The translations under genes were made by a program, and so were the position numbers. Positions 1-5,401 of a stretch of 6,549 bases of DNA are shown piece by piece. The number at the start of each line of letters is the position of its first letter. Position 1 is the first letter of the stretch. The notes below the pieces were generated by a model. It had not been told where the DNA came from. It searched no databases and saw only the letters and a list, made by a program, of their open reading frames with translations. Source of the stretch: Thermaceae bacterium (GTDB lineage: Bacteria; Deinococcota; Deinococci; Deinococcales; Marinithermaceae); NCBI GenBank assembly GCA_026989475.1, contig JALSJG010000013.1, positions 1 to 6,549 on the forward strand. The letters run 5' to 3'.

Positions 1-893
1 AGTTTGTCGAGGTTTTTGAGGAGCGAGCCGCCGCCGGTGAGCAAGATGCCCCGGTCGATGATGTCGGAGACCAGCTCGGGCGGGGTGTTCTCCAGGGTCT
101 TCTTGACCTCGAGCACGATCTTGTCAAGGGGCTCTTTCAGCGCTTTCGCGACCTCCTCGGTGGTGATCTCCACCGTCTTGGGAAGCCCCGAGATCAGGTC
201 GCGCCCCCGCACCTCGGCGATCAGGTTCTCGTCGCCCTCGGTGAGGGTGGCGGCGCCGATCCGGATCTTGATCTCCTCGGCGGTGCGCTCGCCGATCAGG
301 AGGTTGTGCTGCTCGCGCACGTAGCGGATGATCGCCTGGTCGAACTCGTTGCCGGCGATCCGCAGGGACTCCGAAACCACGATCCCCCCGAGCGAGATCA
401 CCGCGATGTCGGTGGAACCGCCGCCGATGTCCACCACCATGCTCCCGGTAGGCTCGGCGATCTCGATCCCGGCGCCGATCGCCGCCGCCAGCGGCTCCTC
501 GATCAGGAAGGCCCTTTTCGCCCCGGCCTCGACGATGGCCTGGACCACCGCCCGGCGCTCGACCTCGGTCACCCCCGAGGGCACCCCCACCATGACCTGG
601 GGTTTAAAGAAGCGGGACATCGGCGAGAGCACCTTCTTGAGAAAGAGCGTGAGCATCTTCTCGGTCAGGGTGTAGTCGGCGATCACGCCGTCCTTCATGG
701 GCCGTACCGCCACGATGTTCCCGGGGGTCCGGCCCAGCATGCGGTAGGCCTCGATCCCCACCGCCTTGACGTCCTTGGAGTCGCGCACCATGGCGATCAC
801 GCTGGGCTCTCGGAGCACGATGCCGCGCCCTTTGATGTAGATCAGCACCGAGGCGGTGCCGAGATCGATTCCGATGTCCTCGCCCCTGAACAT
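1..893 (-). CDS. mreB: Rod shape-determining protein MreB (5' portion, runs off left edge)
   Basis: MreB is a bacterial actin homologue. It polymerises on ATP into membrane-associated filaments that guide the elongation cell-wall machinery. The reverse-complement reading frame is open for 297 codons from ATG at 893-891 to the window edge; family members are about 340-350 residues, so roughly the last 50 are missing. Visible landmarks are the phosphate-1 loop DLGTAS (residues 10-15), the EEPLAAAIGAG segment (132-142), the phosphate-2 loop DIGGGSTD (155-162) and the adenosine-motif LTGGGSLL (285-292). The N-terminus MFRGEDIGIDLG fits the family start. GAGG lies 4 nt upstream of the ATG as a ribosome binding site. 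The gene is divergent from the prepilin peptidase gene, 49 bp apart. In many bacteria mreC and mreD follow mreB; here they would lie beyond the left edge. No defect is visible in the part present. Confidence 0.96.
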   Translation of the reverse strand, partial: MFRGEDIGIDLGTASVLIYIKGRGIVLREPSVIAMVRDSKDVKAVGIEAYRMLGRTPGNIVAVRPMKDGVIADYTLTEKMLTLFLKKVLSPMSRFFKPQVMVGVPSGVTEVERRAVVQAIVEAGAKRAFLIEEPLAAAIGAGIEIAEPTGSMVVDIGGGSTDIAVISLGGIVVSESLRIAGNEFDQAIIRYVREQHNLLIGERTAEEIKIRIGAATLTEGDENLIAEVRGRDLISGLPKTVEITTEEVAKALKEPLDKIVLEVKKTLENTPPELVSDIIDRGILLTGGGSLLKNLDK

Positions 894-942
894 GTCGCCT
901 CATTCTATCGGTCCCCGGGATGAGACCGGGAATAATACAGGG
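894..942. promoter_or_regulatory. Divergent mreB / pilD intergenic region with promoter-like hexamers
   Basis: This 49-bp gap must hold the 5' signals of both divergent genes unless promoters lie inside coding sequence. Seen directly: on the plus strand AATAAT at 931-936 (5 of 6 to TATAAT) ends 6 nt before the GTG of pilD; on the minus strand TAGAAT at 907-902 (5 of 6) ends 8 nt before the mreB ATG, and TATTAT at 937-932 lies farther upstream. No good -35 hexamer was found at 16-18 bp spacing for any of them. A -10 hexamer so close to the start codon matches the leaderless-transcript layout common in Deinococcus-Thermus. Assigning these as promoters is inference from position and AT-richness in a GC-rich background. 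Confidence 0.4.
909..930. repeat. Short overlapping inverted repeats in the mreB/pilD divergent region
   Basis: Two mutually exclusive small hairpins can be drawn. CGGTC (909-913) pairs with GACCG (924-928) around a 10-nt loop, and CCCGG (914-918) pairs with CCGGG (926-930) around a 7-nt loop. They sit between the mreB TAGAAT hexamer and the pilD AATAAT hexamer, where an operator would be expected. Arms of only 5 bp arise easily by chance at this GC content, so a regulator site is only a possibility. Confidence 0.25.
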
Positions 943-1992
943 GTGCTGGTCTTCTTCGCATTCCTCCTCGGGCTTTTGGTGGGTTCGTTTTTGAACGTGG
1001 TGATCCACCGGTTGCCCCGGGGCGAGTCCATCGTCTACCCGCCCTCCCACTGCCCAAGCTGCGGGGCCCGGCTGGGGCCCGCGGAGCTCGTGCCGGTGGT
1101 CTCCTACCTCGTGCAAGGGGGCCGCTGCCGCCACTGCGGGGCGCGGATCAGCCCCCGCTACCCCCTGGTCGAGCTCCTCACCGGGCTGCTCTTCGCCTAT
1201 GCCGCCTACCGCATCGGGCCTGGCCCCGAGCTCCCCTTCGCCCTCGCCTTCCTCGCCCTCCTCGTGGCCCTCGCCTTCATCGACATCGACACCTACCTGC
1301 TCCCCGATTCCCTCACCTACGGAGGCCTTTTCCTCGGTCTTCTCGCGGGGTACCTCCTCGGGCGGGGCGGGGAGGCGCTCTCAGGGGCGCTTCTCGCAAG
1401 CGGCCTTCTCGTGCTCATCGGGGAGTACGGGAGCCTTGTCCTGCGCCGGTTTCGGGACGGGCCGCCCTCAGACCCGGTGGGGTTTCACCAGGTGGCCCTC
1501 GCCGCCCTCGTCGGCGCGTTCGGCGCCGGGTACGGCGTCCTCGCCGGGCTTTTGAACTGGGCGCTGAATGCCCTTTTGCGGCGGGGCTTCCACCTTCCCC
1601 TCCCGATTGCGCTCGGGCTTTTGCCCCTCGCCCTCTTGCTCTCGCCGAAAGGGCCGCTCGAGGCGCTTTGGGGGGCGCTCGCCGCCGCCGGGGCGCTCGC
1701 CCTTCTAGGCGGGCTCTACTGGGCCTTCCGGCCGGAAGAAGAAGAGGAGGACGACGAACCGGTGGCGCTCGGTTTCGGCGACGTGAAGCTCGCCGGGATG
1801 CTCGGGGCCTGGACCGGGTTTTACCCTTTCCTCGCGGGGCTCTTCGTCGCCGTCTTCGCCGGCGCTTTGCTCGGGCTCCTCTTTCGGCGGCGGAAGCTCC
1901 CCTTCGGCCCCTACCTGGCGGTCGGCGGGGCGGTCGCCTACTTTCACGGCGAGGCGTTGATCCAGGCCTACCTGCGGCTTCTCGGTTGGTAA
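943..1992 (+). CDS. pilD: Type IV prepilin peptidase / N-methyltransferase, A24 family
   Basis: This polytopic inner-membrane aspartic protease cuts the leader peptide of type IV prepilins and pseudopilins and N-methylates the new N-terminus, supporting pilus assembly and, in Thermus-like organisms, DNA uptake. The protein is 349 residues. It has an N-terminal segment with LLVGSFLNVVIHRLPRGES (11-29), a zinc-type four-cysteine motif CPSC (37-40) and CRHC (62-65), then RYPLVELLTG (72-81). The first catalytic Asp is D114 in FIDIDTYLLPD and the second is D280 in GFGDVK (277-282). About nine or ten hydrophobic segments are visible. GTG at 943 is preferred because the hydrophobic N-terminus begins there; an in-frame ATG at 892 would overlap the mreB start. 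The gap between the two Asp residues is 166 residues against about 64 in Pseudomonas PilD, from an insert around 160-265 that ends in an acidic run (EEEEEDDE, 265-272). It heads the plus-strand cluster. Confidence 0.94.
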   Translation: MLVFFAFLLGLLVGSFLNVVIHRLPRGESIVYPPSHCPSCGARLGPAELVPVVSYLVQGGRCRHCGARISPRYPLVELLTGLLFAYAAYRIGPGPELPFALAFLALLVALAFIDIDTYLLPDSLTYGGLFLGLLAGYLLGRGGEALSGALLASGLLVLIGEYGSLVLRRFRDGPPSDPVGFHQVALAALVGAFGAGYGVLAGLLNWALNALLRRGFHLPLPIALGLLPLALLLSPKGPLEALWGALAAAGALALLGGLYWAFRPEEEEEDDEPVALGFGDVKLAGMLGAWTGFYPFLAGLFVAVFAGALLGLLFRRRKLPFGPYLAVGGAVAYFHGEALIQAYLRLLGW

Positions 1993-1997
1993 GGTGG
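1991..1997 (+). promoter_or_regulatory. Ribosome binding site that selects the mazG start
   Basis: AAGGTGG, one mismatch from AAGGAGG, overlaps the pilD TAA stop and ends 5 nt before GTG at 2003. A second in-frame GTG at 1994 lies inside this element and so would have no properly spaced site. This favours 2003 as the real start and gives the family-typical N-terminus MERLLAVMRRLR. Confidence 0.6.
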
Positions 1998-2002
1998 GGC
2001 CC

Positions 2003-2608
2003 GTGGAGCGGCTGCTTGCGGTCATGCGCAGGCTCAGGGCACCGGACGGCTGCCCCTGGGACCGAAAGCAAACCCACAAGACCCTCGTGCCCTATTTGCT
2101 CGAGGAGGCGGCCGAGGCCGCCGACGCGATCCTCTCGGGCGACGTTGGGCGCATGAAGGAGGAGCTTGGGGACGTGCTCCTCCAGGTCGCCTTCCACTCG
2201 GTGATCGGCGAGGAGGAGGGCACCTTCACCTACCCCGAGGTCGAGGCGGCGATCGTGGACAAGCTCATTCGCCGCCATCCCCACGTCTTCGGCGAGGCGA
2301 AGGTTAAGGACGCCGACGAGGTCCTTAAAAATTGGGAAAAGCTCAAGGAGAAAGAGGGCAAGAGGAAGGGCCCCTGCGACGAGGTCCCCGCCGCCCTGGG
2401 GGCGCTCGCCCGGGCGCGGAAGGTGCAGGAGCGGCTCGGCGAGCCCGCCGGGGACGAACGGGCGGTGCGGGAGGCCTTGGAAAAGGGCGACCTCGGCGAG
2501 CTGCTTTGGCGGGTGGTGGCGCTCGCCCGGGCCCGGGGCGAGGATCCCGAGGCCGCCCTTCGCGAGGCGGTGGAACGCCGTTGTTCGACCCCCTCCCCGA
2601 GCACCTAG
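2003..2608 (+). CDS. mazG: MazG nucleoside triphosphate pyrophosphohydrolase
   Basis: MazG proteins hydrolyse NTPs or dNTPs to monophosphates plus pyrophosphate, removing aberrant nucleotides and, in E. coli, affecting the stringent response. The protein is 201 residues from the GTG at 2003. Seen: the N-terminal signature DGCPWDRKQTH (15-25), the metal-binding set EExxE (E34, E35, E38) plus ExxD (E54, D57), RRHPHVFG (90-97) and NWEKLKEKEGK just after. E. coli MazG is 263 residues with two MazG repeats. Here the second repeat is shortened: KVQERLG is followed quickly by a GELLWRVVALAR helix, with no EExxE and Glu where an ExxD Asp is expected. The first domain therefore looks like the only one able to bind metal. 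The gene starts 10 bp after pilD, and its last 28 bp overlap the Nudix gene, suggesting coupled translation. Family identity is secure; the cellular substrate is not known from sequence. Confidence 0.93.
   Translation: MERLLAVMRRLRAPDGCPWDRKQTHKTLVPYLLEEAAEAADAILSGDVGRMKEELGDVLLQVAFHSVIGEEEGTFTYPEVEAAIVDKLIRRHPHVFGEAKVKDADEVLKNWEKLKEKEGKRKGPCDEVPAALGALARARKVQERLGEPAGDERAVREALEKGDLGELLWRVVALARARGEDPEAALREAVERRCSTPSPST
2569..2573 (+). promoter_or_regulatory. Putative ribosome binding site for the Nudix gene inside mazG
   Basis: GGTGG (one mismatch from GGAGG) lies within the mazG coding sequence and ends 7 nt before TTG at 2581. It is the best-spaced site upstream of the Nudix domain and supports a TTG start overlapping the end of mazG. 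No ATG is available in this frame between here and the Nudix core. Confidence 0.45.
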
Positions 2609-3114
2609 AAACCCCGGGCGGGCTGCGGCCGGCGGCGGTCTTGGTGCCGGTCTTCGGCCCCGGGCCCCTCGGACAGGGAGCGCTGCTCTTTACCGTCCGC
2701 GCCCCGCACCTCGCCCATCACCGGGGGCAGATCAGCTTTCCCGGGGGGCGGCTCGAGCCCGGCGAGTCCCCGGCGGAGGGGGCGCTTCGGGAGGCCTGCG
2801 AGGAGGTCCGCCTGCCCCCGGAGCGGGTCCGGCTCCTCGGGGCGCTTCGCCCGGTGCTCTCGCCGGCGGGGTTTTGGGTCCTGCCGGTGGTGGGCCGGGT
2901 CGAGGGGTCGGTGGAACCCGTACCGAACCCGGAGGAGGTCGCCGAGGTCTTCCTCGCGCCGATTTCCGAGCTCCAGGCCGCGCGGGCCTGGCCGGAGTGG
3001 CGGCGGGGCCGCTACGTCTGGCACTACCCCTGGCGGGGCCGGGACATCTGGGGGGTGACCGGGAACATCCTCCACGACTTCCTCGCTAGGCTAGAGGGGA
3101 AGGAGGCGGAATGA
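2581..3114 (+). CDS. Nudix hydrolase, CoA-diphosphatase-like (UPF0035-type)
   Basis: Nudix enzymes cut nucleoside diphosphates linked to another group, using divalent metal. Read from TTG at 2581 the protein is 177 residues. The UPF0035 signature typical of coenzyme A diphosphatases, LLTxR[SA]xxxRxxxGxxxFPGG, is nearly complete as LFTVRA (36-41) through GQISFPGG (49-56); its internal Arg is Ala45. The Nudix box runs from G56: Gly, five residues, E62, seven residues, R70-E71, then E74-E75. The usual final Gly is Arg77. The metal-binding glutamates are all present, so it should be active. CoA, acyl-CoA or NADH are likely substrates by family; an exact one cannot be read. TTG is chosen because upstream codons in this frame are mazG shadow and the next candidates (TTG 2641, GTG 2644) fall inside the first strand of the fold. 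It overlaps mazG by 28 bp and the PfpI gene by 4 bp (ATGA). Confidence 0.88.
   Translation: MFDPLPEHLETPGGLRPAAVLVPVFGPGPLGQGALLFTVRAPHLAHHRGQISFPGGRLEPGESPAEGALREACEEVRLPPERVRLLGALRPVLSPAGFWVLPVVGRVEGSVEPVPNPEEVAEVFLAPISELQAARAWPEWRRGRYVWHYPWRGRDIWGVTGNILHDFLARLEGKEAE
3100..3106 (+). promoter_or_regulatory. Strong Shine-Dalgarno site for the PfpI-family gene
   Basis: A perfect AAGGAGG lies in the last codons of the Nudix gene, 4 nt before ATG at 3111. It is the only complete consensus site seen in the window, and suggests independent strong initiation of the last gene in the cluster as well as coupling through the ATGA overlap. Confidence 0.7.
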
Positions 3115-3614
3115 AGCGGGTTGCGATTCTGATCGAGGATCTCTTCAACGAGTTCGAGCTCATCTACCCCTACTACCGGGTGCAGGAGGCGGGCTATGAG
3201 GCGCTCCTCGTGGGCCCTGAAGCCAGGGTCTACAAAAGCAAGTCGGGGGTGGCGATGCGGGCCCAGGTGGCCGCCGCCGACGTTGACCCCGAGGAGCTCG
3301 CGGGGCTCGTGATCCCGGGCGGGTACGCCCCCGACCGGCTCCGGCGGCACAAGGCGGTGCTCGAGCTCGTCCGCGCCGTGGACCGGGCGAATAAGCCCCT
3401 CGCCGCCATCTGCCACGCCGGTTGGGTGCTGATCAGCGCGGGAATCGTTAAGGGAAGGCGGCTCACCGGCTACTTCTCGATCAAGGACGACCTAATAAAC
3501 GCCGGCGCCACCTACCTCGACGAGGCCCCGGTGGTGGACGGGAACCTGGTCACCGCCCGCGACCCCGGGGACCTGCCGGTCTGGCTCGGCCCCTTCCTAG
3601 AACGCCTCGGGTAG
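3111..3614 (+). CDS. DJ-1/PfpI superfamily protein (PfpI-like)
   Basis: Members of this family have been described as intracellular peptidases, glyoxalase III-type enzymes and deglycases acting on glyoxal or methylglyoxal adducts; the true activity is debated. The 167-residue protein is the usual length for the PfpI group and matches it along its whole length. Seen: FELIYP with conserved Glu16, VIPGGYAPDRLR (67-78), the nucleophile elbow AICHAG with Cys101-His102 (99-104), LISAG, IKDDLINAGA and VVDGNLVTARDPGDL near the C-terminus. The acidic residue after GGxAP is Asp75 where Pyrococcus PfpI has Glu74 of its Cys-His-Glu triad; I take this as a conservative variant. There is no signal peptide, so it is cytoplasmic. 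It is the last gene of the plus-strand cluster, behind MazG and Nudix, consistent with a damage-control role. Its final 18 bp overlap the 3' end of moeA on the other strand. Confidence 0.92.
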   Translation: MKRVAILIEDLFNEFELIYPYYRVQEAGYEALLVGPEARVYKSKSGVAMRAQVAAADVDPEELAGLVIPGGYAPDRLRRHKAVLELVRAVDRANKPLAAICHAGWVLISAGIVKGRRLTGYFSIKDDLINAGATYLDEAPVVDGNLVTARDPGDLPVWLGPFLERLG

Positions 3615-4847
3615 CCCGGGGGCGCCCAGCGCCTCGGGGTCGAAGGGAATCGCCCAGGCCTCGTCCCCGGGGTTGAGGTTCCGGTCCGGCGGCACCGCGA
3701 CGAGGGCGTGGCCTTCGGCCATGGTGCGGATCGCCCCCGAGGACTGGTTCCCCGCGCTCCGGGCGACGAAGCCCGCGCCCGGCCGGTATTCCAGCGCCGC
3801 CCGGCGGAAGGCGACCTTGCCCTTGGCGCCTTTGAAGAAGTCTTCGATCCGTACCCGGATCCGCCGGTAGGGGGGGTCGTTGCGGCCGAGCATCGCGAAG
3901 AGCATCGGGCGGCCGTAGAGGAAGAAGACCACCATCGCGCTCACCGGGTTGCCGGGAAGGCCGAAGACCAGGGTGTTCCGGTAGCGGCCGAAGATCGGCG
4001 GGTGGCCGGGGCGCTGGAGGATCTTCCAGAAGTAGATCTCGCCCTCTTCCTCGAGGAGTCTCCGCACCAGGTCGTACTCGCCCATGCTGACGCCGCCGCT
4101 CGTAAGGAGCAGGTCGAGCTCGCCGGCGGCGGCGAGCTGCGCTTTCAGTTCGGTGCGATCGTCCTTCGCCCGGCCGAGGATCACCGGCTCGCCCCCCGCC
4201 CCCGCCACCAAGGCGGCGACGGCGTAGCTATTGGAGTCGTACACCCCGCCCGGGGGCAGGGGCTCGCCCGGCGGCACCACCTCGTCGCCGGTGGAGAGGA
4301 TGCCGACCCGCGGCTTTCGCACGACCGGCACCTCGGCATGCCCCATGGCGGCGGCGAGGCCGATCCGGCCGGGGGTGAGGAGGTCCCCCTTGTGGAGCAG
4401 GACCTCGCCCCTATTAAAGTCGTCCCCCTTCGGGCGGATGTCCTTCGCCGAGCCGGGTTTGAAGACGAGGACCCGCTCCCCCTCGCGGCGGGTGTGTTCC
4501 ACCGCCACCACCGCGTCGGCGCCCTCGGGGAGGGGGGAGCCGGTAAAGATCGCCACCGCTTCCCCGGGCCCGAGCTTCCCTTCGTAGGGCCTTCCCGCCG
4601 GGGACTCGCCGACGAGGCGGAGGGCGACGGGATGTGCGGGGCTTGCCCCTTCGGTATCGGCGGCGCGGACGGCGTAGCCGTCCACCGCGGTGTTGGCCAC
4701 GTCGGGGTGGTCGCAGCGCGCGGGTAGGTCCTCGGCCAGGACCCGGCCTAGGCCGCGGGCGAGGGGCACCTGTTCCTTCTCTGCGAGGGGTTTTGCGTGC
4801 TGGCGCACGATCGCGAGCGCCTCGTGCACGGGGATTTCGGTTTTCAT
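3597..4847 (-). CDS. moeA: Molybdopterin molybdenumtransferase MoeA
   Basis: MoeA inserts molybdate into adenylylated molybdopterin to give active molybdenum cofactor in the cytoplasm. The 416-residue protein is full length for the family (about 400-410). Seen: the N-terminal region with TAVDGYAVR (53-61, Asp56), FTGSPLPEGADAVV (101-114), DIRPKGDDFNRG (136-147), the MoCF/MPT-binding domain with ILSTGDEVVPPGEPL (183-197, Glu189), VYDSNSYAV (202-210), TSGGVSMGEYD (249-259) and GLPGNPVSAMVVF (296-308), and the C-terminal domain with NQSSGAIRTMAEGHAL (367-382). All main active-site motifs are present. ATG at 4847 sits 11 bp after the GNAT stop, so the gene is probably co-transcribed last in the CPBP-GNAT-moeA cluster. 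No well-spaced ribosome binding site precedes it; the nearest GAGG is 14 nt upstream. The stop codon lies inside the oppositely oriented PfpI gene. No other molybdenum cofactor gene is in the window. Confidence 0.96.
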   Translation of the reverse strand: MKTEIPVHEALAIVRQHAKPLAEKEQVPLARGLGRVLAEDLPARCDHPDVANTAVDGYAVRAADTEGASPAHPVALRLVGESPAGRPYEGKLGPGEAVAIFTGSPLPEGADAVVAVEHTRREGERVLVFKPGSAKDIRPKGDDFNRGEVLLHKGDLLTPGRIGLAAAMGHAEVPVVRKPRVGILSTGDEVVPPGEPLPPGGVYDSNSYAVAALVAGAGGEPVILGRAKDDRTELKAQLAAAGELDLLLTSGGVSMGEYDLVRRLLEEEGEIYFWKILQRPGHPPIFGRYRNTLVFGLPGNPVSAMVVFFLYGRPMLFAMLGRNDPPYRRIRVRIEDFFKGAKGKVAFRRAALEYRPGAGFVARSAGNQSSGAIRTMAEGHALVAVPPDRNLNPGDEAWAIPFDPEALGAPGLPEAF

Positions 4848-4858
4848 CGGAGAGGAGT

Positions 4859-5401
4859 TTACCTCACCCGGGCGTAGAGGTATCCGTCGGCGCGTTCCCC
4901 GAGGTTGGGAAAGTAGAAGTAGTTTCGAATCCTGCCCTCGCGCAGGAAGCCCGCCTTTTCGAGGACCCGGTGGCTCGCGGCATTCTCGACGTGGGCGGTG
5001 GCGTAAACCCGATGGGCGCCTTTTTCAAGCAACCATTCGGTGAGGCCGCGGACCGCCCTCGGCATGATCCCCCGGCCCCAGTAAGGGCGGGCGAGGGCGT
5101 AGCCGAGCTCGAGCCCATAGCGCTCCGCCTGCACCGAGAGGCTGCCCGCCGCCCTTCCTTCCACCTCGATCAGGTAGGCGAGCGGGCGGCAGGGGGCGAG
5201 CCGTCCCTCGAGCTCGGCCCAGCTCCGCGCCCAGCGGCGGAGCACCGCGAGGCTCTCCTCAAGGCTTTGGTGCGGGGGAAAGCTCAGGTAGCTGGTGACC
5301 TCGGGGTCGCTCGCCCAGGAAAAGAGGGCGTGCGCGTCCTCGAGTTGGGGGCGCCGGAGGATAAGCCCGGATAGGGGGAGGGAGGCGGGCAGCCGGATCA
5401 C
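4859..5401 (-). CDS. GNAT family N-acetyltransferase (RimJ/RimL type)
   Basis: GNAT enzymes move an acetyl group from acetyl-CoA to an amine on a protein N-terminus, side chain or small molecule. The 180-residue protein has a LILRRPQLEDAHALFSW start (13-29) as in RimJ/RimL-type members, a beta strand with LELGYALARPYWGRGIM, whose RPYWGRGIMPRAV (105-117) is the acetyl-CoA pyrophosphate loop, and VENAASHRVLEKAGFLREG (138-156) near the end, a hallmark of this subfamily. The start is GTG at 5401, overlapping the CPBP stop as GTGA. AAGGCGG at 5416-5410, 8 nt upstream, supports it. The same frame stays open far upstream but that part is a shadow of the CPBP gene. There is no signal peptide, so it is cytoplasmic. 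The substrate cannot be read from sequence; ribosomal protein, antibiotic or polyamine are possible for the family. It sits between the CPBP gene and moeA in one direction. Confidence 0.9.
   Translation of the reverse strand: MIRLPASLPLSGLILRRPQLEDAHALFSWASDPEVTSYLSFPPHQSLEESLAVLRRWARSWAELEGRLAPCRPLAYLIEVEGRAAGSLSVQAERYGLELGYALARPYWGRGIMPRAVRGLTEWLLEKGAHRVYATAHVENAASHRVLEKAGFLREGRIRNYFYFPNLGERADGYLYARVR

Noticed and set aside
4..923. Several plus-strand open frames of 100-200 codons across the first 900 bases
   Set aside because: They are antisense shadows of mreB, whose minus-strand frame gives a full motif-complete protein; their translations are low-complexity Arg/Pro/Ser/His-rich.
892..942. 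Upstream in-frame ATG at 892 as the pilD start
   Set aside because: It would overlap the mreB start codon and add a polar stretch not seen in the family before the first membrane segment; GTG at 943 fits better.
1415..2284. 289-codon minus-strand open frame spanning pilD and mazG
   Set aside because: It crosses two recognised genes antisense and reads as Arg-rich low-complexity sequence.
2003..2608. MazG as part of a toxin-antitoxin or phage-defence locus
   Set aside because: No mazE/mazF-like gene or other defence gene adjoins it; neighbours are pilD and a Nudix gene, which fits a housekeeping role.
3606..3620. Rho-independent terminator after the PfpI-family gene
   Set aside because: A 6-bp GC stem is present but the loop is only 3 nt, no T-run follows, and it lies in moeA coding sequence; GC-rich hairpins like this are common here.
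3708..4727. 339-codon plus-strand open frame antisense to moeA
   Set aside because: The moeA frame carries all family motifs on the other strand; this frame is a by-product of GC-rich codon bias, with His/Arg/Glu-rich, motif-free translation.
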